From Aestuariibaculum suncheonense (GTDB lineage Bacteria; Bacteroidota; Bacteroidia; Flavobacteriales; Flavobacteriaceae): a stretch of 64,000 bases of DNA. The position numbers and the translations under genes were made by a program. Position 1 is the first letter of the stretch; the number at the start of each line of letters is the position of its first letter. The notes under the pieces are model-generated. The model was not told where the DNA came from, searched no databases, and saw only the letters and a program-made list of their open reading frames with translations. Positions 25,307 through 34,018 of this stretch are shown in pieces. The stretch lies in assembly GCF_014596935.1 (NCBI RefSeq), contig NZ_JACVXC010000005.1, forward strand, positions 80,621-144,620, given 5' to 3'.

Positions 25307-26032
25307 ATGTGTACAGTTACTTTGATTCCTAAAGAGGGAAATGATTTTGTATTAACCTCTAATCGCGATGAAGCACCTGATAGGGGTTCGTCGTTTCCTG
25401 AAATTTATATTGTCGATGACACGAAAGTTCTGTTTCCAAAAGATGAGATTTCCGGTGGTACATGGATTGGTATTAGTGAACAAAATCGAGTGGTTTGTTT
25501 GTTGAATGGCGGTTTTGAAAGGCATGAGCGTAAAGTGTCGTACAGATTAAGTCGCGGTGTGGTTGCAACAGATTTTATGACATTTAAAGATGTAGAAGGG
25601 GAAATAAGTGTTTTTAATTTTTCGAATATCGAACCCTTTACTATGGTGATTGTTGATTGGAATACGCATTTGAAATTTTTTGAATTGGTTTGGGATGGAG
25701 AAACTAAACATTTTAAGCAATTGCCTTTAAAAGAGCATATTTGGTCCTCAACAACCTTGTACACAAAAGCAATGAAAACGGAGCGTCAATCTTGGTTTGA
25801 AGATTTTAAAACAGAACATGAATTAACGGCAGAAACACTCCTGCAATTTCATAAAACAGCAGGACAGGGTAATTTGGATTATGGTGTAATTATGGATCGT
25901 GGTTTTGTGAAAACGACGAGTATCACACAAATAGAAAAGTCGAATCGACAGCTAGGTATGCGTTACAAAAACTTATTTAAAGGAGAGACGTCTTATAAAG
26001 CATTAGAACTTCCTCAAACAGTCAATGAATAA
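25307..26032 (+). CDS. NRDE (TANGO2-like) family protein
   Basis: Start set at ATG 25307 because the family opens with MCTV and relies on Cys2 as the N-terminal residue after Met removal, as in Ntn hydrolases; the longer frame from TTG 25277 would bury this Cys. LTSNRDEAPDR carries the NRDE signature (about residues 18-28), and TWIGISEQNRVVCLLNGG follows. The final part has GNLDYGVIMDRGFVKTTSITQIE. Length is 241. The eukaryotic homologue TANGO2 is linked to heme or acyl-CoA handling, but the bacterial substrate is unknown. The stop overlaps the start of the next gene by eight bases. Confidence 0.85.
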   Translation: MCTVTLIPKEGNDFVLTSNRDEAPDRGSSFPEIYIVDDTKVLFPKDEISGGTWIGISEQNRVVCLLNGGFERHERKVSYRLSRGVVATDFMTFKDVEGEISVFNFSNIEPFTMVIVDWNTHLKFFELVWDGETKHFKQLPLKEHIWSSTTLYTKAMKTERQSWFEDFKTEHELTAETLLQFHKTAGQGNLDYGVIMDRGFVKTTSITQIEKSNRQLGMRYKNLFKGETSYKALELPQTVNE

Positions 26033-27020
26033 CAATACTGGCATTATTTTAACCTTGGCCTATCCAGAAACTATAGTTATGGTTTCTAAAGAATGGTTTT
26101 CTCCGTTTTTAAGATTTTTGGGGATTGGCAAGAAGAATTATTTACGCGCAGGACATGCGGCTTTGGTGTTGATAAACAAACGAACAGGTGTTTTAGAGTA
26201 TCACGATTTCGGACGTTATATTACACCGGAGCCTACAGGTCGTGTTCGCGGAAAGGATACCGATAACGAATTAGATTTTCCGTTGAAGGCTGAAATTGAT
26301 GGTGATACCATTTTGAATCTGGATACCATTTTGAAATTTCTTGCAACACATCCGAAACTAACGCATGGTGATGGTAAATTAATAGCATCAGTTTGCAATG
26401 CTGTGGATTATCATAAAGCCCGAAATCATATTACCGAAATGCAAAACAAGCATTTTATTCGGTATGCGGCATTTGTAAAAAATGCCTGTAATTGTGCGCG
26501 ATTTGTAACCGATACTTTAATAGCTTCGGTGACGGATGTAGGGATTAAAAGTAAACTGAAACAATCAAAATGGTTTACGCCAAGTACAGTTGGGAATGTA
26601 GTGTTGGCGAATACGGAATCTCAGGTTTTTGAAGTATCGGAAGAAGGTGAAATTAGTATTTTTAAAGGGTCGCAGACTAGTGAAAATATACGCTGTTTTC
26701 TGGATAAATTGGAATGGCATGAACCGAATTTTGTAGGAACGCTGCATCCTAAATCGGTTGGTGTATTACATGATAAAGCGCAGTGGTTGCCCGGTATTGC
26801 TGCAGGGGCTTGGTTTGAGTTGCATGATTTAGAGGAGGTATTGCTTTTTAAATTTAGACGAATTTCACCTTATGGTAATGTTGATATTGATGCCGTATTT
26901 AAAAGTGAAAATTCAGGCTTCGATTATGATAGCCATTTTGAATTTGTACATTATTCGAATTGTAAATTCTTTCATGTTAAACAGAAAGGAGAACTATTCA
27001 GGTTTGAAAAGGTGCACTAA
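26025..27020 (+). CDS. Conserved unknown with permuted papain-like (NlpC/P60-like) motifs
   Basis: 331 residues, no signal peptide. I recall this as a DUF (possibly DUF6695) widespread in Flavobacteria; its function is not known to me. An N-terminal strand-like segment GIILTLAYPETIVMVS is followed by RAGHAALVLINKRTGVLEYHDFGRY with His44, and later KNACNCARFVTDTL with Cys155/Cys157. His before Cys, GHxxL then NCxxFV, is the order of permuted papain-like hydrolases (LRAT, YiiX, NlpC relatives). The C-terminal half (about 200-331) has no motif I know. It overlaps the NRDE gene by eight bases, so the two are translationally coupled. Confidence 0.65.
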   Translation: MNNNTGIILTLAYPETIVMVSKEWFSPFLRFLGIGKKNYLRAGHAALVLINKRTGVLEYHDFGRYITPEPTGRVRGKDTDNELDFPLKAEIDGDTILNLDTILKFLATHPKLTHGDGKLIASVCNAVDYHKARNHITEMQNKHFIRYAAFVKNACNCARFVTDTLIASVTDVGIKSKLKQSKWFTPSTVGNVVLANTESQVFEVSEEGEISIFKGSQTSENIRCFLDKLEWHEPNFVGTLHPKSVGVLHDKAQWLPGIAAGAWFELHDLEEVLLFKFRRISPYGNVDIDAVFKSENSGFDYDSHFEFVHYSNCKFFHVKQKGELFRFEKVH

Positions 27021-27027
27021 TCAATTG

Positions 27028-27240
27028 TTAATTATTTTCTATTTCCAACATTAGGCTTTGAACTTGATCTAAATCTTTTTCTAAAACTTGTAATTCAACC
27101 TCGAAGGTGGGCATGTAGTTCATTGTTTGAGTGGTATATTGATTTTTTAAAAAGCAAACAATGCCTTCTGATTCTAATCTACCTTTAAGAATAAGTAAAT
27201 CGGTTTCAAAATGAGATTTTTTAATGGTGATAAACTTCAT
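27028..27240 (-). CDS. DUF2007-like small protein
   Basis: 70 residues: FITIKKSHFETDLLILKGRL, then SEGIVCFLKNQYT and VELQVLEKDLDQVQSLM. The pattern 'move along two strands, helix, ESEGI, strand, helix' is that of DUF2007 (putative signal-transducing, PII-like ferredoxin fold). It has no membrane segment. It lies 12 bases after apaG on the same strand and likely shares its transcript. The molecular role is unknown. Confidence 0.7.
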   Translation of the reverse strand: MKFITIKKSHFETDLLILKGRLESEGIVCFLKNQYTTQTMNYMPTFEVELQVLEKDLDQVQSLMLEIENN

Positions 27241-27252
27241 GGTTTTAGGGTT

Positions 27253-27639
27253 TTAATTAATCGCAAACGGAGCGCTTAATTTAAATGTAGGAATGGTTAC
27301 TTTAAATATGCTGTTGGTTGAAAAGTTAAGCATGCTGTAAAATCCTTTCATAGCGCCGAATGGTGAGGAAAGCAGGCATCCTGAAGAGTAGGTATGTGAT
27401 TCTCCGGGTTGAATAATCGGAGTTTTACCAATAACACCTTCACCTGTAACGATTTCCACATTGTTTAACGCATCGAAAATATCCCAATGTCTTGAATTAA
27501 GTTGGACAATATCCTTACTTTGGTTTTCTATAGTTACGGTATAGCCAAAAGCATACTGTATTTTGTAGTCTCTGTAAAATGAGCCTTCGTAGGTAGTTTC
27601 TACCGAGATTTTTATGCCTCTTGTTACTAATTGAACCAT
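27253..27639 (-). CDS. apaG: ApaG domain protein
   Basis: 128 residues, a fibronectin-III-like fold. VTRGIKISVETTYEGSF, then FGYTVTIENQSKDIVQLNSRHWDIFDALN, GEGVIGKTPIIQPGESHTYSSGC and SPFGAMKGFYSM are all ApaG family signatures. In enterobacteria ApaG is linked to Co2+/Mg2+ efflux and diadenosine tetraphosphate metabolism; the biochemical role is still unclear. It sits downstream of the T9SS plug-type gene with a 110-base gap and directly upstream of the DUF2007-like gene. Confidence 0.93.
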   Translation of the reverse strand: MVQLVTRGIKISVETTYEGSFYRDYKIQYAFGYTVTIENQSKDIVQLNSRHWDIFDALNNVEIVTGEGVIGKTPIIQPGESHTYSSGCLLSSPFGAMKGFYSMLNFSTNSIFKVTIPTFKLSAPFAIN

Positions 27640-27749
27640 GTTAGCTTTTGGTGAATGGGAATAGATATACTGCTAAAATAATAAATATTAGTAGTTCTTG
27701 GTAAAATTTAATCAAATGTGTCAAAAAAAAAAGACATTGAAACGTAAAT

Positions 27750-29000
27750 TTAATTTGAAATATTTACCGAGCTACCTTCGCCAATCCCTACTATTTTATC
27801 GTAACGTGCACCTAAATCTCTGTAATATACAATAACCTTGTAGTTGTTTTCGGTTTGATAAAAATTACCGCTAATGGCACCTTCGTTAATCGATTTATCG
27901 TTGTTAGCCACAATAAATTTATAGTTGTAAAATCCTTGTTTTAGCAGTAGAGATGTAGAGAACGTATCTCTGTTTTCATCGTAAATTAACTGGGTGCTTT
28001 CATCAATGACGTAATTGTTGAAATTACCATAAACATGTATGTTTTTGTTTCTAAAGGTGTCGTCGGCTAAAAGTGAGAAATGAATCCAAACGTAGTCAGC
28101 TTCAATGTCCGGGTTTTCGGCATCAATGTTGGTTATTACGTAATTGCCATTGATATCCGGATTGTAAGTGTAAGGCTTGTTATAGCGAGCTACATTCGTG
28201 AAAAGATAGTTGTGATACAGCTCTTTTAAATCGATGAATTGTACACCAGTATTAGCAGCGCGTACATCTTTATTTTCGAAATATAAATATTCGTTGCCTC
28301 CCCAGAAACTAGTTTCGGTATCATACTTGTAAATAAGTTGCTTTCCAACTGTATATAGAGGTCTTAAATCTTTAATAGCTGTGTTTAAATTGTTATTTTG
28401 AACAATGACAATTTTTACGGTTTGCATCGGGTTGTTGAAGGCGGTGCCGTTAGGAGAAATGGTGACATCAACACGTTGTTTTTGTTCAATAAATTCTATG
28501 TTTCTAGCACGTTTAAGGGAAACACCTACCGAGGCTTCATCTTCATAAATCATAAATTTTCTCGAGAATACCAGTTCGTTATAACTGTTGAAAATAGAAA
28601 GCATATAATTACCGGAAACCTTTAAGCCTTTTGTGAATTGATTAGGAATGGTTAGTTTGTAATGCGAATAGATTTGATAGGTGTTGTATGAGTTTTGGTA
28701 GTTACGAATACGCTGATTATCGAAGCCGTTTAAATACTCTGATTTGAATAAAACTGAAGGCGTCCAGTCATGATTAAAATGCTCAATTTTATAATAGTAA
28801 TCATCTTCATTTCCGTTTAAGGCATCAAACTCTAAATTTACATATTCCCCAAGTTTTAAAATAGGAAGTTGGGTTTCTGGTGTATTGCCTTTAAAATTTA
28901 TGGTTTTTATGTAATCGGGTGGGTTTACTTCCTCAACCTGAGCAAAGCTAAAATGAGAAAAAAGACAAAAATATAAGAAGAGCTGTGTATTAATTTTCAT
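27750..29000 (-). CDS. Type IX secretion plug-type (DUF5103) protein
   Basis: 416 residues with a signal peptide (SHFSFAQ, cleavage about 20). IKTINFKGNTPETQLPILKLGEYVNLEFDALNG opens the mature protein, and YYYKIEHFNHDWTPS and LNGFDNQRIRNYQNSYNTYQIYSHYKLTIPN are DUF5103 signatures. In the F. johnsoniae T9SS translocon a plug protein closes the periplasmic side of the SprA channel, and DUF5103 proteins carry that name. I infer the same here without structural proof. It is transcribed divergently from nqrA, upstream of apaG. Confidence 0.8.
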   Translation of the reverse strand: MKINTQLFLYFCLFSHFSFAQVEEVNPPDYIKTINFKGNTPETQLPILKLGEYVNLEFDALNGNEDDYYYKIEHFNHDWTPSVLFKSEYLNGFDNQRIRNYQNSYNTYQIYSHYKLTIPNQFTKGLKVSGNYMLSIFNSYNELVFSRKFMIYEDEASVGVSLKRARNIEFIEQKQRVDVTISPNGTAFNNPMQTVKIVIVQNNNLNTAIKDLRPLYTVGKQLIYKYDTETSFWGGNEYLYFENKDVRAANTGVQFIDLKELYHNYLFTNVARYNKPYTYNPDINGNYVITNIDAENPDIEADYVWIHFSLLADDTFRNKNIHVYGNFNNYVIDESTQLIYDENRDTFSTSLLLKQGFYNYKFIVANNDKSINEGAISGNFYQTENNYKVIVYYRDLGARYDKIVGIGEGSSVNISN

Positions 29001-29125
29001 TTAATTACGAATAATATATTGTAAAGATATGCAAAATTCATGCCCGGGCAATATTTGGTTATTTAGAATTAGTACAAATAACAAACTAAGCCAATACATT
29101 AATATTTATTACTGAAGAAATTCAG

Positions 29126-29133
29126 TAAATTTG
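29126..29133 (+). promoter_or_regulatory. Candidate -7 element for nqrABCDEF
   Basis: TAAATTTG matches TAnnTTTG, 38 bases before the nqrA ATG. No good -33 TTG at 17-23 bases upstream. Confidence 0.5.
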
Positions 29134-29171
29134 CGACGCTTTTTAGACAACAAAATTCAATTATATAGCGT

Positions 29172-30527
29172 ATGTCAAACGACATTAAGATTAAGAAAGG
29201 TCTGAATATAAAACTTAAGGGTGAGGCTGAAAAAACTGTAGAACAGGCAGTTGTAAGTAAGTATTGCACCATTAGACCTGAAGATTTCCACAGCGTAATT
29301 CCAAAACTTGTAGCTAAAGAAGGGACCACATTAAAAGCAGGTGAAACGATTTTTTATGACAAATCGAATGAGTCTGTAAAATTTGTGTCTCCTGTATCTG
29401 GAACTGTAGTAGAGGTAGTTCGTGGACCAAAACGTAGAGTAGATGCTGTTAAAATAGAAGTTGATAGCGAACAAGTGTATCAAGACAACGGTAAGTTTGA
29501 TGTCAATGCGGCTAACCCAGGAATGGTTAAGGCGCATTTTTTGGCTTCAGGCTGTTGGCCGTTTATCAAACAACGTCCGTATGATGTTGTTGCTAATCCG
29601 TCTAAAACACCAAAAGCTATTTTTATTTCTGGTTACGCAAGTGCACCACTAGCAGCCGATTTAGATTTTACTTTAAAAGGTAAAGAAGCAGAATTACAAG
29701 CTGCCGTAATAGCCCTTGGTAAATTAACCGAAGGAAAAGTACATGTATCGGTAGGTGCTAATTCTAATTCACCTTTAGCAAGTTTATCTGGAATAACTCT
29801 CCACAAAGTATCAGGACCACACCCGGCAGGGAATGTAGGGACACTTATCAACAGAGTAGATCCTGTGAATAAAGGTGAAGTGGTTTGGACGGTAAACGCG
29901 CAAGATCTTGTTATTATAGGAGAATTGTTATTAACCGGTAAATTTAACGCAGAACGTATTGTGGCGTTAGCAGGTTCTGAAATCGAAAAACCACGTTACT
30001 TTAAAACCAAAATAGGTAGTGAAGTAGCCACCATGATTTACGATAAAGGTATTGTGCAAGATACTAATGCTCGTATTATTTCAGGTAACGTTTTAAGTGG
30101 GAAACAAGTAAAACCAGATGGCGCTTTAGATTATTACAGTAATGTAATAACCGTTATTCCAGAAGGTGACGATTACGATTTCTTCGGATGGAACAAACCG
30201 GTATTCAATAAAATCTCTACTTCGAGAGCATTAACCTTCTCATGGTTAAATCCTAAAAAAGAGTACGATTTAAATACTAATACAAATGGTGAGCACCGTG
30301 CTTTTGTAGTAACTGGTGGTTACGAAGAAGTATTTCCGCTGGATATTTATCCATTACAAATTTTAAAAGCTTGTATGTATAAAGATTTAGATGAAATGGA
30401 AGCTTTAGGAATGTATGAAGTAGCTCCTGAGGATTTTGCATTAACAGAATTCGTTTGTGTGTCTAAGCAACCGCATCAAAAAATTATTAGAGAGGGTTTA
30501 GATTTAATGCTTAAAGAGATTGGATAA
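29172..30527 (+). CDS. nqrA: Na+-NQR subunit A
   Basis: Peripheral cytoplasmic subunit of the Na+-pumping NADH:quinone oxidoreductase. 451 residues, normal length. IKIKKGLNIKLKGEAEK is the family opening, and VSPVSGTVVEVVRGPKRRVDAVKIE (about 75-99) is the biotinyl-lipoyl-like domain. Also visible are FIKQRPYDVVANPSKTPKAIFIS, HPAGNVGTLIN and WTVNAQDLVIIGELLLTGKF. LDIYPLQILKACMYKDLDEMEALG and EFVCVSKQPHQKIIREGLDLM close it. It is the first gene of a six-gene operon, followed by 70 non-coding bases before nqrB. Confidence 0.97.
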   Translation: MSNDIKIKKGLNIKLKGEAEKTVEQAVVSKYCTIRPEDFHSVIPKLVAKEGTTLKAGETIFYDKSNESVKFVSPVSGTVVEVVRGPKRRVDAVKIEVDSEQVYQDNGKFDVNAANPGMVKAHFLASGCWPFIKQRPYDVVANPSKTPKAIFISGYASAPLAADLDFTLKGKEAELQAAVIALGKLTEGKVHVSVGANSNSPLASLSGITLHKVSGPHPAGNVGTLINRVDPVNKGEVVWTVNAQDLVIIGELLLTGKFNAERIVALAGSEIEKPRYFKTKIGSEVATMIYDKGIVQDTNARIISGNVLSGKQVKPDGALDYYSNVITVIPEGDDYDFFGWNKPVFNKISTSRALTFSWLNPKKEYDLNTNTNGEHRAFVVTGGYEEVFPLDIYPLQILKACMYKDLDEMEALGMYEVAPEDFALTEFVCVSKQPHQKIIREGLDLMLKEIG

Positions 30528-30597
30528 TAGTCGTTTTGTTTAGCAAAATGAAAATAAACTTTATTCATTTTTCCAATTAAAATGAAAACTATAAAAA

Positions 30598-31824
30598 ATG
30601 AGTTTAAAAAATAAATTACATGTTTTAAAAGAAAAGTATAAAAGCACGAAGTATGCTCCGGCATTCAATGCGCTTCATACTTTCTTATACTTGCCAAACG
30701 AGACCACCCATGGTGGAACACACGTTAAGGCAGCCGATGATTTAAAGCGTACCATGAACACTGTTATCATGGCTATGATTCCGTGTTTAATTTTTGGAAT
30801 GTTTAATGCAGGGTATCAACACAATTTAGCTGTTGGAGAAATTCAAGCAGTTTCAAGTGGTTTCTTTAGTTCAGAATTCTGGACTTTAGCAAACTTCGCT
30901 ATTGGATTCTGGAAAATCCTTCCATTAGTTATTGTGTCTTACGGTGTTGGATTAGGAATTGAGTTCTTATTCGCAATTATTAAAAAACACGAAGTTGAAG
31001 AAGGATATTTAGTAACAGGTATGTTAGTGCCGCTTATTGTTCCTATCGATATTCCACTTTGGATGCTTGCTGTAGCAGTAGCTTTCGGTGTAGTAATTGG
31101 TAAAGAAGTTTTTGGAGGTACAGGGATGAACATCCTTAATCCTGCTTTAACTATTCGTGCATTCTTATTCTTCGCATATCCAACCTGGATGTCTGGAGAT
31201 AAAGTATGGGTTGAAAGCGCTGTTGAAAGAACAAACGAGATTGCAGCCGGAGCTAATTTAGATGCTATTTCTGGTGAAACTATTTTAGGTAGCTTAGCGC
31301 AAGGAAAAGAATTCGCATTTTCTGTTTCAGACATGTTCTTAGGATTTATTCCTGGTTCAGTTGGTGAAACATCTACATTATTAATTCTTTTAGGAGGTTT
31401 ATTTTTAATCTTTACGAAAATCGGAAGTTGGAGAATCATGTTGTCTTCTGCTTTAGGAGCGATCGTTATGGGCTTAATCTTCAATCAGGTTGTTGATGCC
31501 GGTATTATTGCTGAAGGAAGTAAGTTTTACGGATTAATGAACACACCATTCTGGCACCACTTATTAATTGGAGGTTTTGCTTTTGGTACCGTGTTTATGG
31601 CTACAGATCCTGTAACGGCTTCACAAACCAATAAAGGAAAATGGATTTATGGATTTTTAATAGGATTTATTTCTATTTTAATTCGTGTATTCAACCCGGC
31701 ATATCCGGAAGGTGTGATGTTAGCGATTCTATTAATGAACGTATTTGCGCCAACTATCGACCATTACGTAGTACAAGGTAATGTGAAGAAAAGAATGAAA
31801 CGTTTAAAAGCTAAAGTTGCATAA
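30598..31824 (+). CDS. nqrB: Na+-NQR subunit B
   Basis: Membrane subunit carrying covalent FMN and riboflavin; quinone reduction and Na+ translocation occur here. About ten membrane spans, 408 residues. GKEVFGGTGMNILNPALTIRAFLFFAYP is strongly conserved. The flavin-attachment motif is LDAISGETIL, with Thr228 the expected FMN acceptor. The ApbE consensus is usually SGAT, so Glu227 replacing Ala is a departure worth noting. The start at 30598 gives the conserved LKNKLHVLKEKY opening. It is followed by nqrC after two bases. Confidence 0.97.
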   Translation: MSLKNKLHVLKEKYKSTKYAPAFNALHTFLYLPNETTHGGTHVKAADDLKRTMNTVIMAMIPCLIFGMFNAGYQHNLAVGEIQAVSSGFFSSEFWTLANFAIGFWKILPLVIVSYGVGLGIEFLFAIIKKHEVEEGYLVTGMLVPLIVPIDIPLWMLAVAVAFGVVIGKEVFGGTGMNILNPALTIRAFLFFAYPTWMSGDKVWVESAVERTNEIAAGANLDAISGETILGSLAQGKEFAFSVSDMFLGFIPGSVGETSTLLILLGGLFLIFTKIGSWRIMLSSALGAIVMGLIFNQVVDAGIIAEGSKFYGLMNTPFWHHLLIGGFAFGTVFMATDPVTASQTNKGKWIYGFLIGFISILIRVFNPAYPEGVMLAILLMNVFAPTIDHYVVQGNVKKRMKRLKAKVA

Positions 31825-31826
31825 CG

Positions 31827-32579
31827 ATGGAAAATAGAACAGACAAGAATTCATATACTATTCTATTTGCGATAGCAATGGTAGTAATTGTAGGAGCCTT
31901 ATTAGCATTTACGGCTTCTTCATTAAGTCCGAAGATTTCAGAAAACATGCGTATAGAGAAACAACAAAACATTCTATATGCTATGGGAGTAAATAATAAT
32001 GATGCTGGAAGTGCTGTGTTTGTTGACACTAAAGAAGCTTCAGAATTATTTGCTAAATATATTACTAAGCAAGAGGTTATTAAAAACGGAAGCGTTGAAG
32101 AAAATGACCAGGCTTATTTAATCGATCTTAAAAAAGATAAAGCTGCTGCTGGTGGAGATACTGCTAAACGTAACTTACCTCTTTTTGTTGGAGAGAAAGA
32201 CGGAAAAACATTTTACATCGTGCCTATCTACGGAAAAGGACTTTGGGATGCCATCTGGGGATATGTTTCAATGGATGAGAATATGGTTATTCAAGGTGCA
32301 TATTTCGATCATAAAGGAGAAACTCCTGGTTTAGGAGCGAACATTAAAGAGCGTTTCTTTATGGACGATTTTATTGGAGAGCATTTATTAGATGCTAACG
32401 GAAACTTTAAAGGGGTGGAAGTGGCTAAAGGAAATGCAGATCCAACAAATGAAGATAAAACAGACAATGAGGTTGATGCTATTGCAGGAGCAACTATTAC
32501 AGGTAATGGGGTTGCAGCAATGATTAAAAGCGATTTAAAGCTTTACAAACCTTATTTTGATAATTTAAAAACTAATTAA
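31827..32579 (+). CDS. nqrC: Na+-NQR subunit C
   Basis: Subunit with one N-terminal membrane span (about 10-30) and a large periplasmic domain binding covalent FMN. 250 residues. GETPGLGANIKERFF is a family hallmark. The FMN site is VDAIAGATITGNGV, with Thr223 as acceptor; Ala220 replaces the common Ser of SGAT. Flavinylation would be done by the ApbE encoded at 46538. YGKGLWDAIWGYVSMD is another conserved stretch. It lies two bases after nqrB and four bases before nqrD. Confidence 0.97.
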   Translation: MENRTDKNSYTILFAIAMVVIVGALLAFTASSLSPKISENMRIEKQQNILYAMGVNNNDAGSAVFVDTKEASELFAKYITKQEVIKNGSVEENDQAYLIDLKKDKAAAGGDTAKRNLPLFVGEKDGKTFYIVPIYGKGLWDAIWGYVSMDENMVIQGAYFDHKGETPGLGANIKERFFMDDFIGEHLLDANGNFKGVEVAKGNADPTNEDKTDNEVDAIAGATITGNGVAAMIKSDLKLYKPYFDNLKTN

Positions 32580-32583
32580 TCGT

Positions 32584-33228
32584 ATGGGACTTTTATCAAA
32601 AAAAGACGCAAAGTTAATTACAGACCCGTTAGCAGATAATAACCCGATTACTATTCAGGTTTTAGGTATTTGTTCGGCATTAGCAATTACAGCACAATTA
32701 AAAGCATCAATTGTAATGGCTGTATCTGTAATGTTTGTATTAGGTATAGGTAACGTTGTTATCTCTTTAATGAGAAACATTATTCCTTCAAAAATTAGAA
32801 TTATAGTTCAGTTAGTTGTTGTTGCAGCTCTAGTAATTATAGTAGACCAGGTATTAAAAGCATTCTCATACGAGTTAAGTAAAACCTTATCGGTGTTCGT
32901 TGGGTTAATCATTACCAACTGTATTATTATGGGACGTTTCGAGGCCTTTGCTTTAGGTAACGGACCATGGAAGTCGTTCTTAGATGGAATTGGTAATGCT
33001 TTAGGTTATGGTATTATTCTTATTATCGTTGGTTTCTTTAGAGAATTATTAGGTTCTGGTACCTTATTAGGATTTAAAGTTTTAGGAGATCCAATCGAAA
33101 AAACTGGATTATATGCCATAGGATATGAAAATAATGGTTTCATGTTATTATCGCCAATGGCGTTAATCGTGGTAGGTATCATTATTTGGGTACAACGTTC
33201 TAGAAACAAAGCATTAATCGAAGACTAG
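32584..33228 (+). CDS. nqrD: Na+-NQR subunit D
   Basis: Integral membrane subunit with about six spans, paired with NqrE around an intramembrane Fe-S centre. 214 residues. NNPITIQVLGICSALAIT carries the Cys (about residue 30) expected to ligate the 2Fe-2S cluster. LIITNCIIMGRFEAFALGNGP carries the second (about residue 113). FFRELLGSGTLLGFKVL is also conserved. It lies 45 bases before nqrE. Confidence 0.97.
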   Translation: MGLLSKKDAKLITDPLADNNPITIQVLGICSALAITAQLKASIVMAVSVMFVLGIGNVVISLMRNIIPSKIRIIVQLVVVAALVIIVDQVLKAFSYELSKTLSVFVGLIITNCIIMGRFEAFALGNGPWKSFLDGIGNALGYGIILIIVGFFRELLGSGTLLGFKVLGDPIEKTGLYAIGYENNGFMLLSPMALIVVGIIIWVQRSRNKALIED

Positions 33229-33273
33229 TCTCTAATTTAGGATTCTGATTTCAGAATTCATAATTGAAAACAT

Positions 33274-34017
33274 ATGGAACATTTAGAATTATTTTTAAAA
33301 TCAATATTTATAGATAACATGGTATTTGCTACGTTCTTAGGAATGTGTTCTTACCTTGCAGTATCTAAAAAAGTTTCAACAGCTGTTGGTTTAGGGGCTG
33401 CCGTTATTTTCGTAATGCTTATAACAGTACCTTTAAACTGGTTGTTAGATCAGTATATTTTACAACCTGGTGCCTTAAAATGGTTAGGTGAAGAATATGC
33501 AGCTTACGATTTAAGCTTCTTATCATTCATCTTATTTATTGCTACTATTGCAACTATGGTACAGTTAGTAGAAATCGTGGTTGAGAAGTTCTCTCCATCA
33601 TTATACAACTCACTTGGTATTTTCTTACCACTTATCGCTGTAAACTGTGCGATTTTAGGAGGGTCATTATTCATGCAATCTCGTGAAATTCCAAGCTTAG
33701 GTTTAGCAACAGTATATGGTGTAGGTTCTGGAATTGGATGGTTTTTAGCAATTCTTGCTATTGCTGCTATCCGTGAGAAAATCAGATATTCAAACGTGCC
33801 ACCTGCATTACGTGGTTTAGGGATTACCTTCATCATTACAGGGTTAATGGCTATTGGATTTATGAGTTTTGGTGGTATGTTAACTGGTGGTGATGATGAG
33901 GCTAAGAAAGAAGAAAAAACAGCTTCTGTTCAAGAGGAAACTCCAACCAACGACCATGTTGCTTTAAATGCAGCTGAAATAGAAAAAGAAGAGTTAGCTA
34001 ACAATACAAATAATTAA
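33274..34017 (+). CDS. nqrE: Na+-NQR subunit E
   Basis: Membrane partner of NqrD with about six spans. [22 protein letters not shown] carries the first cluster Cys (about residue 25). [17 protein letters not shown] carries the second (about residue 120). The core ends near residue 205, and the remaining ~40 residues are an acidic, Lys/Glu-rich soluble tail ([18 protein letters not shown]) that Vibrio NqrE lacks. I believe this tail is usual in Bacteroidetes. It lies one base before nqrF. Confidence 0.96.
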   Translation: MEHLELFLKSIFIDNMVFATFLGMCSYLAVSKKVSTAVGLGAAVIFVMLITVPLNWLLDQYILQPGALKWLGEEYAAYDLSFLSFILFIATIATMVQLVEIVVEKFSPSLYNSLGIFLPLIAVNCAILGGSLFMQSREIPSLGLATVYGVGSGIGWFLAILAIAAIREKIRYSNVPPALRGLGITFIITGLMAIGFMSFGGMLTGGDDEAKKEEKTASVQEETPTNDHVALNAAEIEKEELANNTNN

Positions 34018-34018
34018 G

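Noticed and set aside
30528-30597. Possible extra regulatory element between nqrA and nqrB
   Set aside because: Only 70 AT-rich bases with no stable hairpin or -7 box.
30939-31484. 181-residue ORF antisense to nqrB
   Set aside because: Pro/Lys/Ile-rich shadow of a membrane protein gene; no start signal and no family resemblance.
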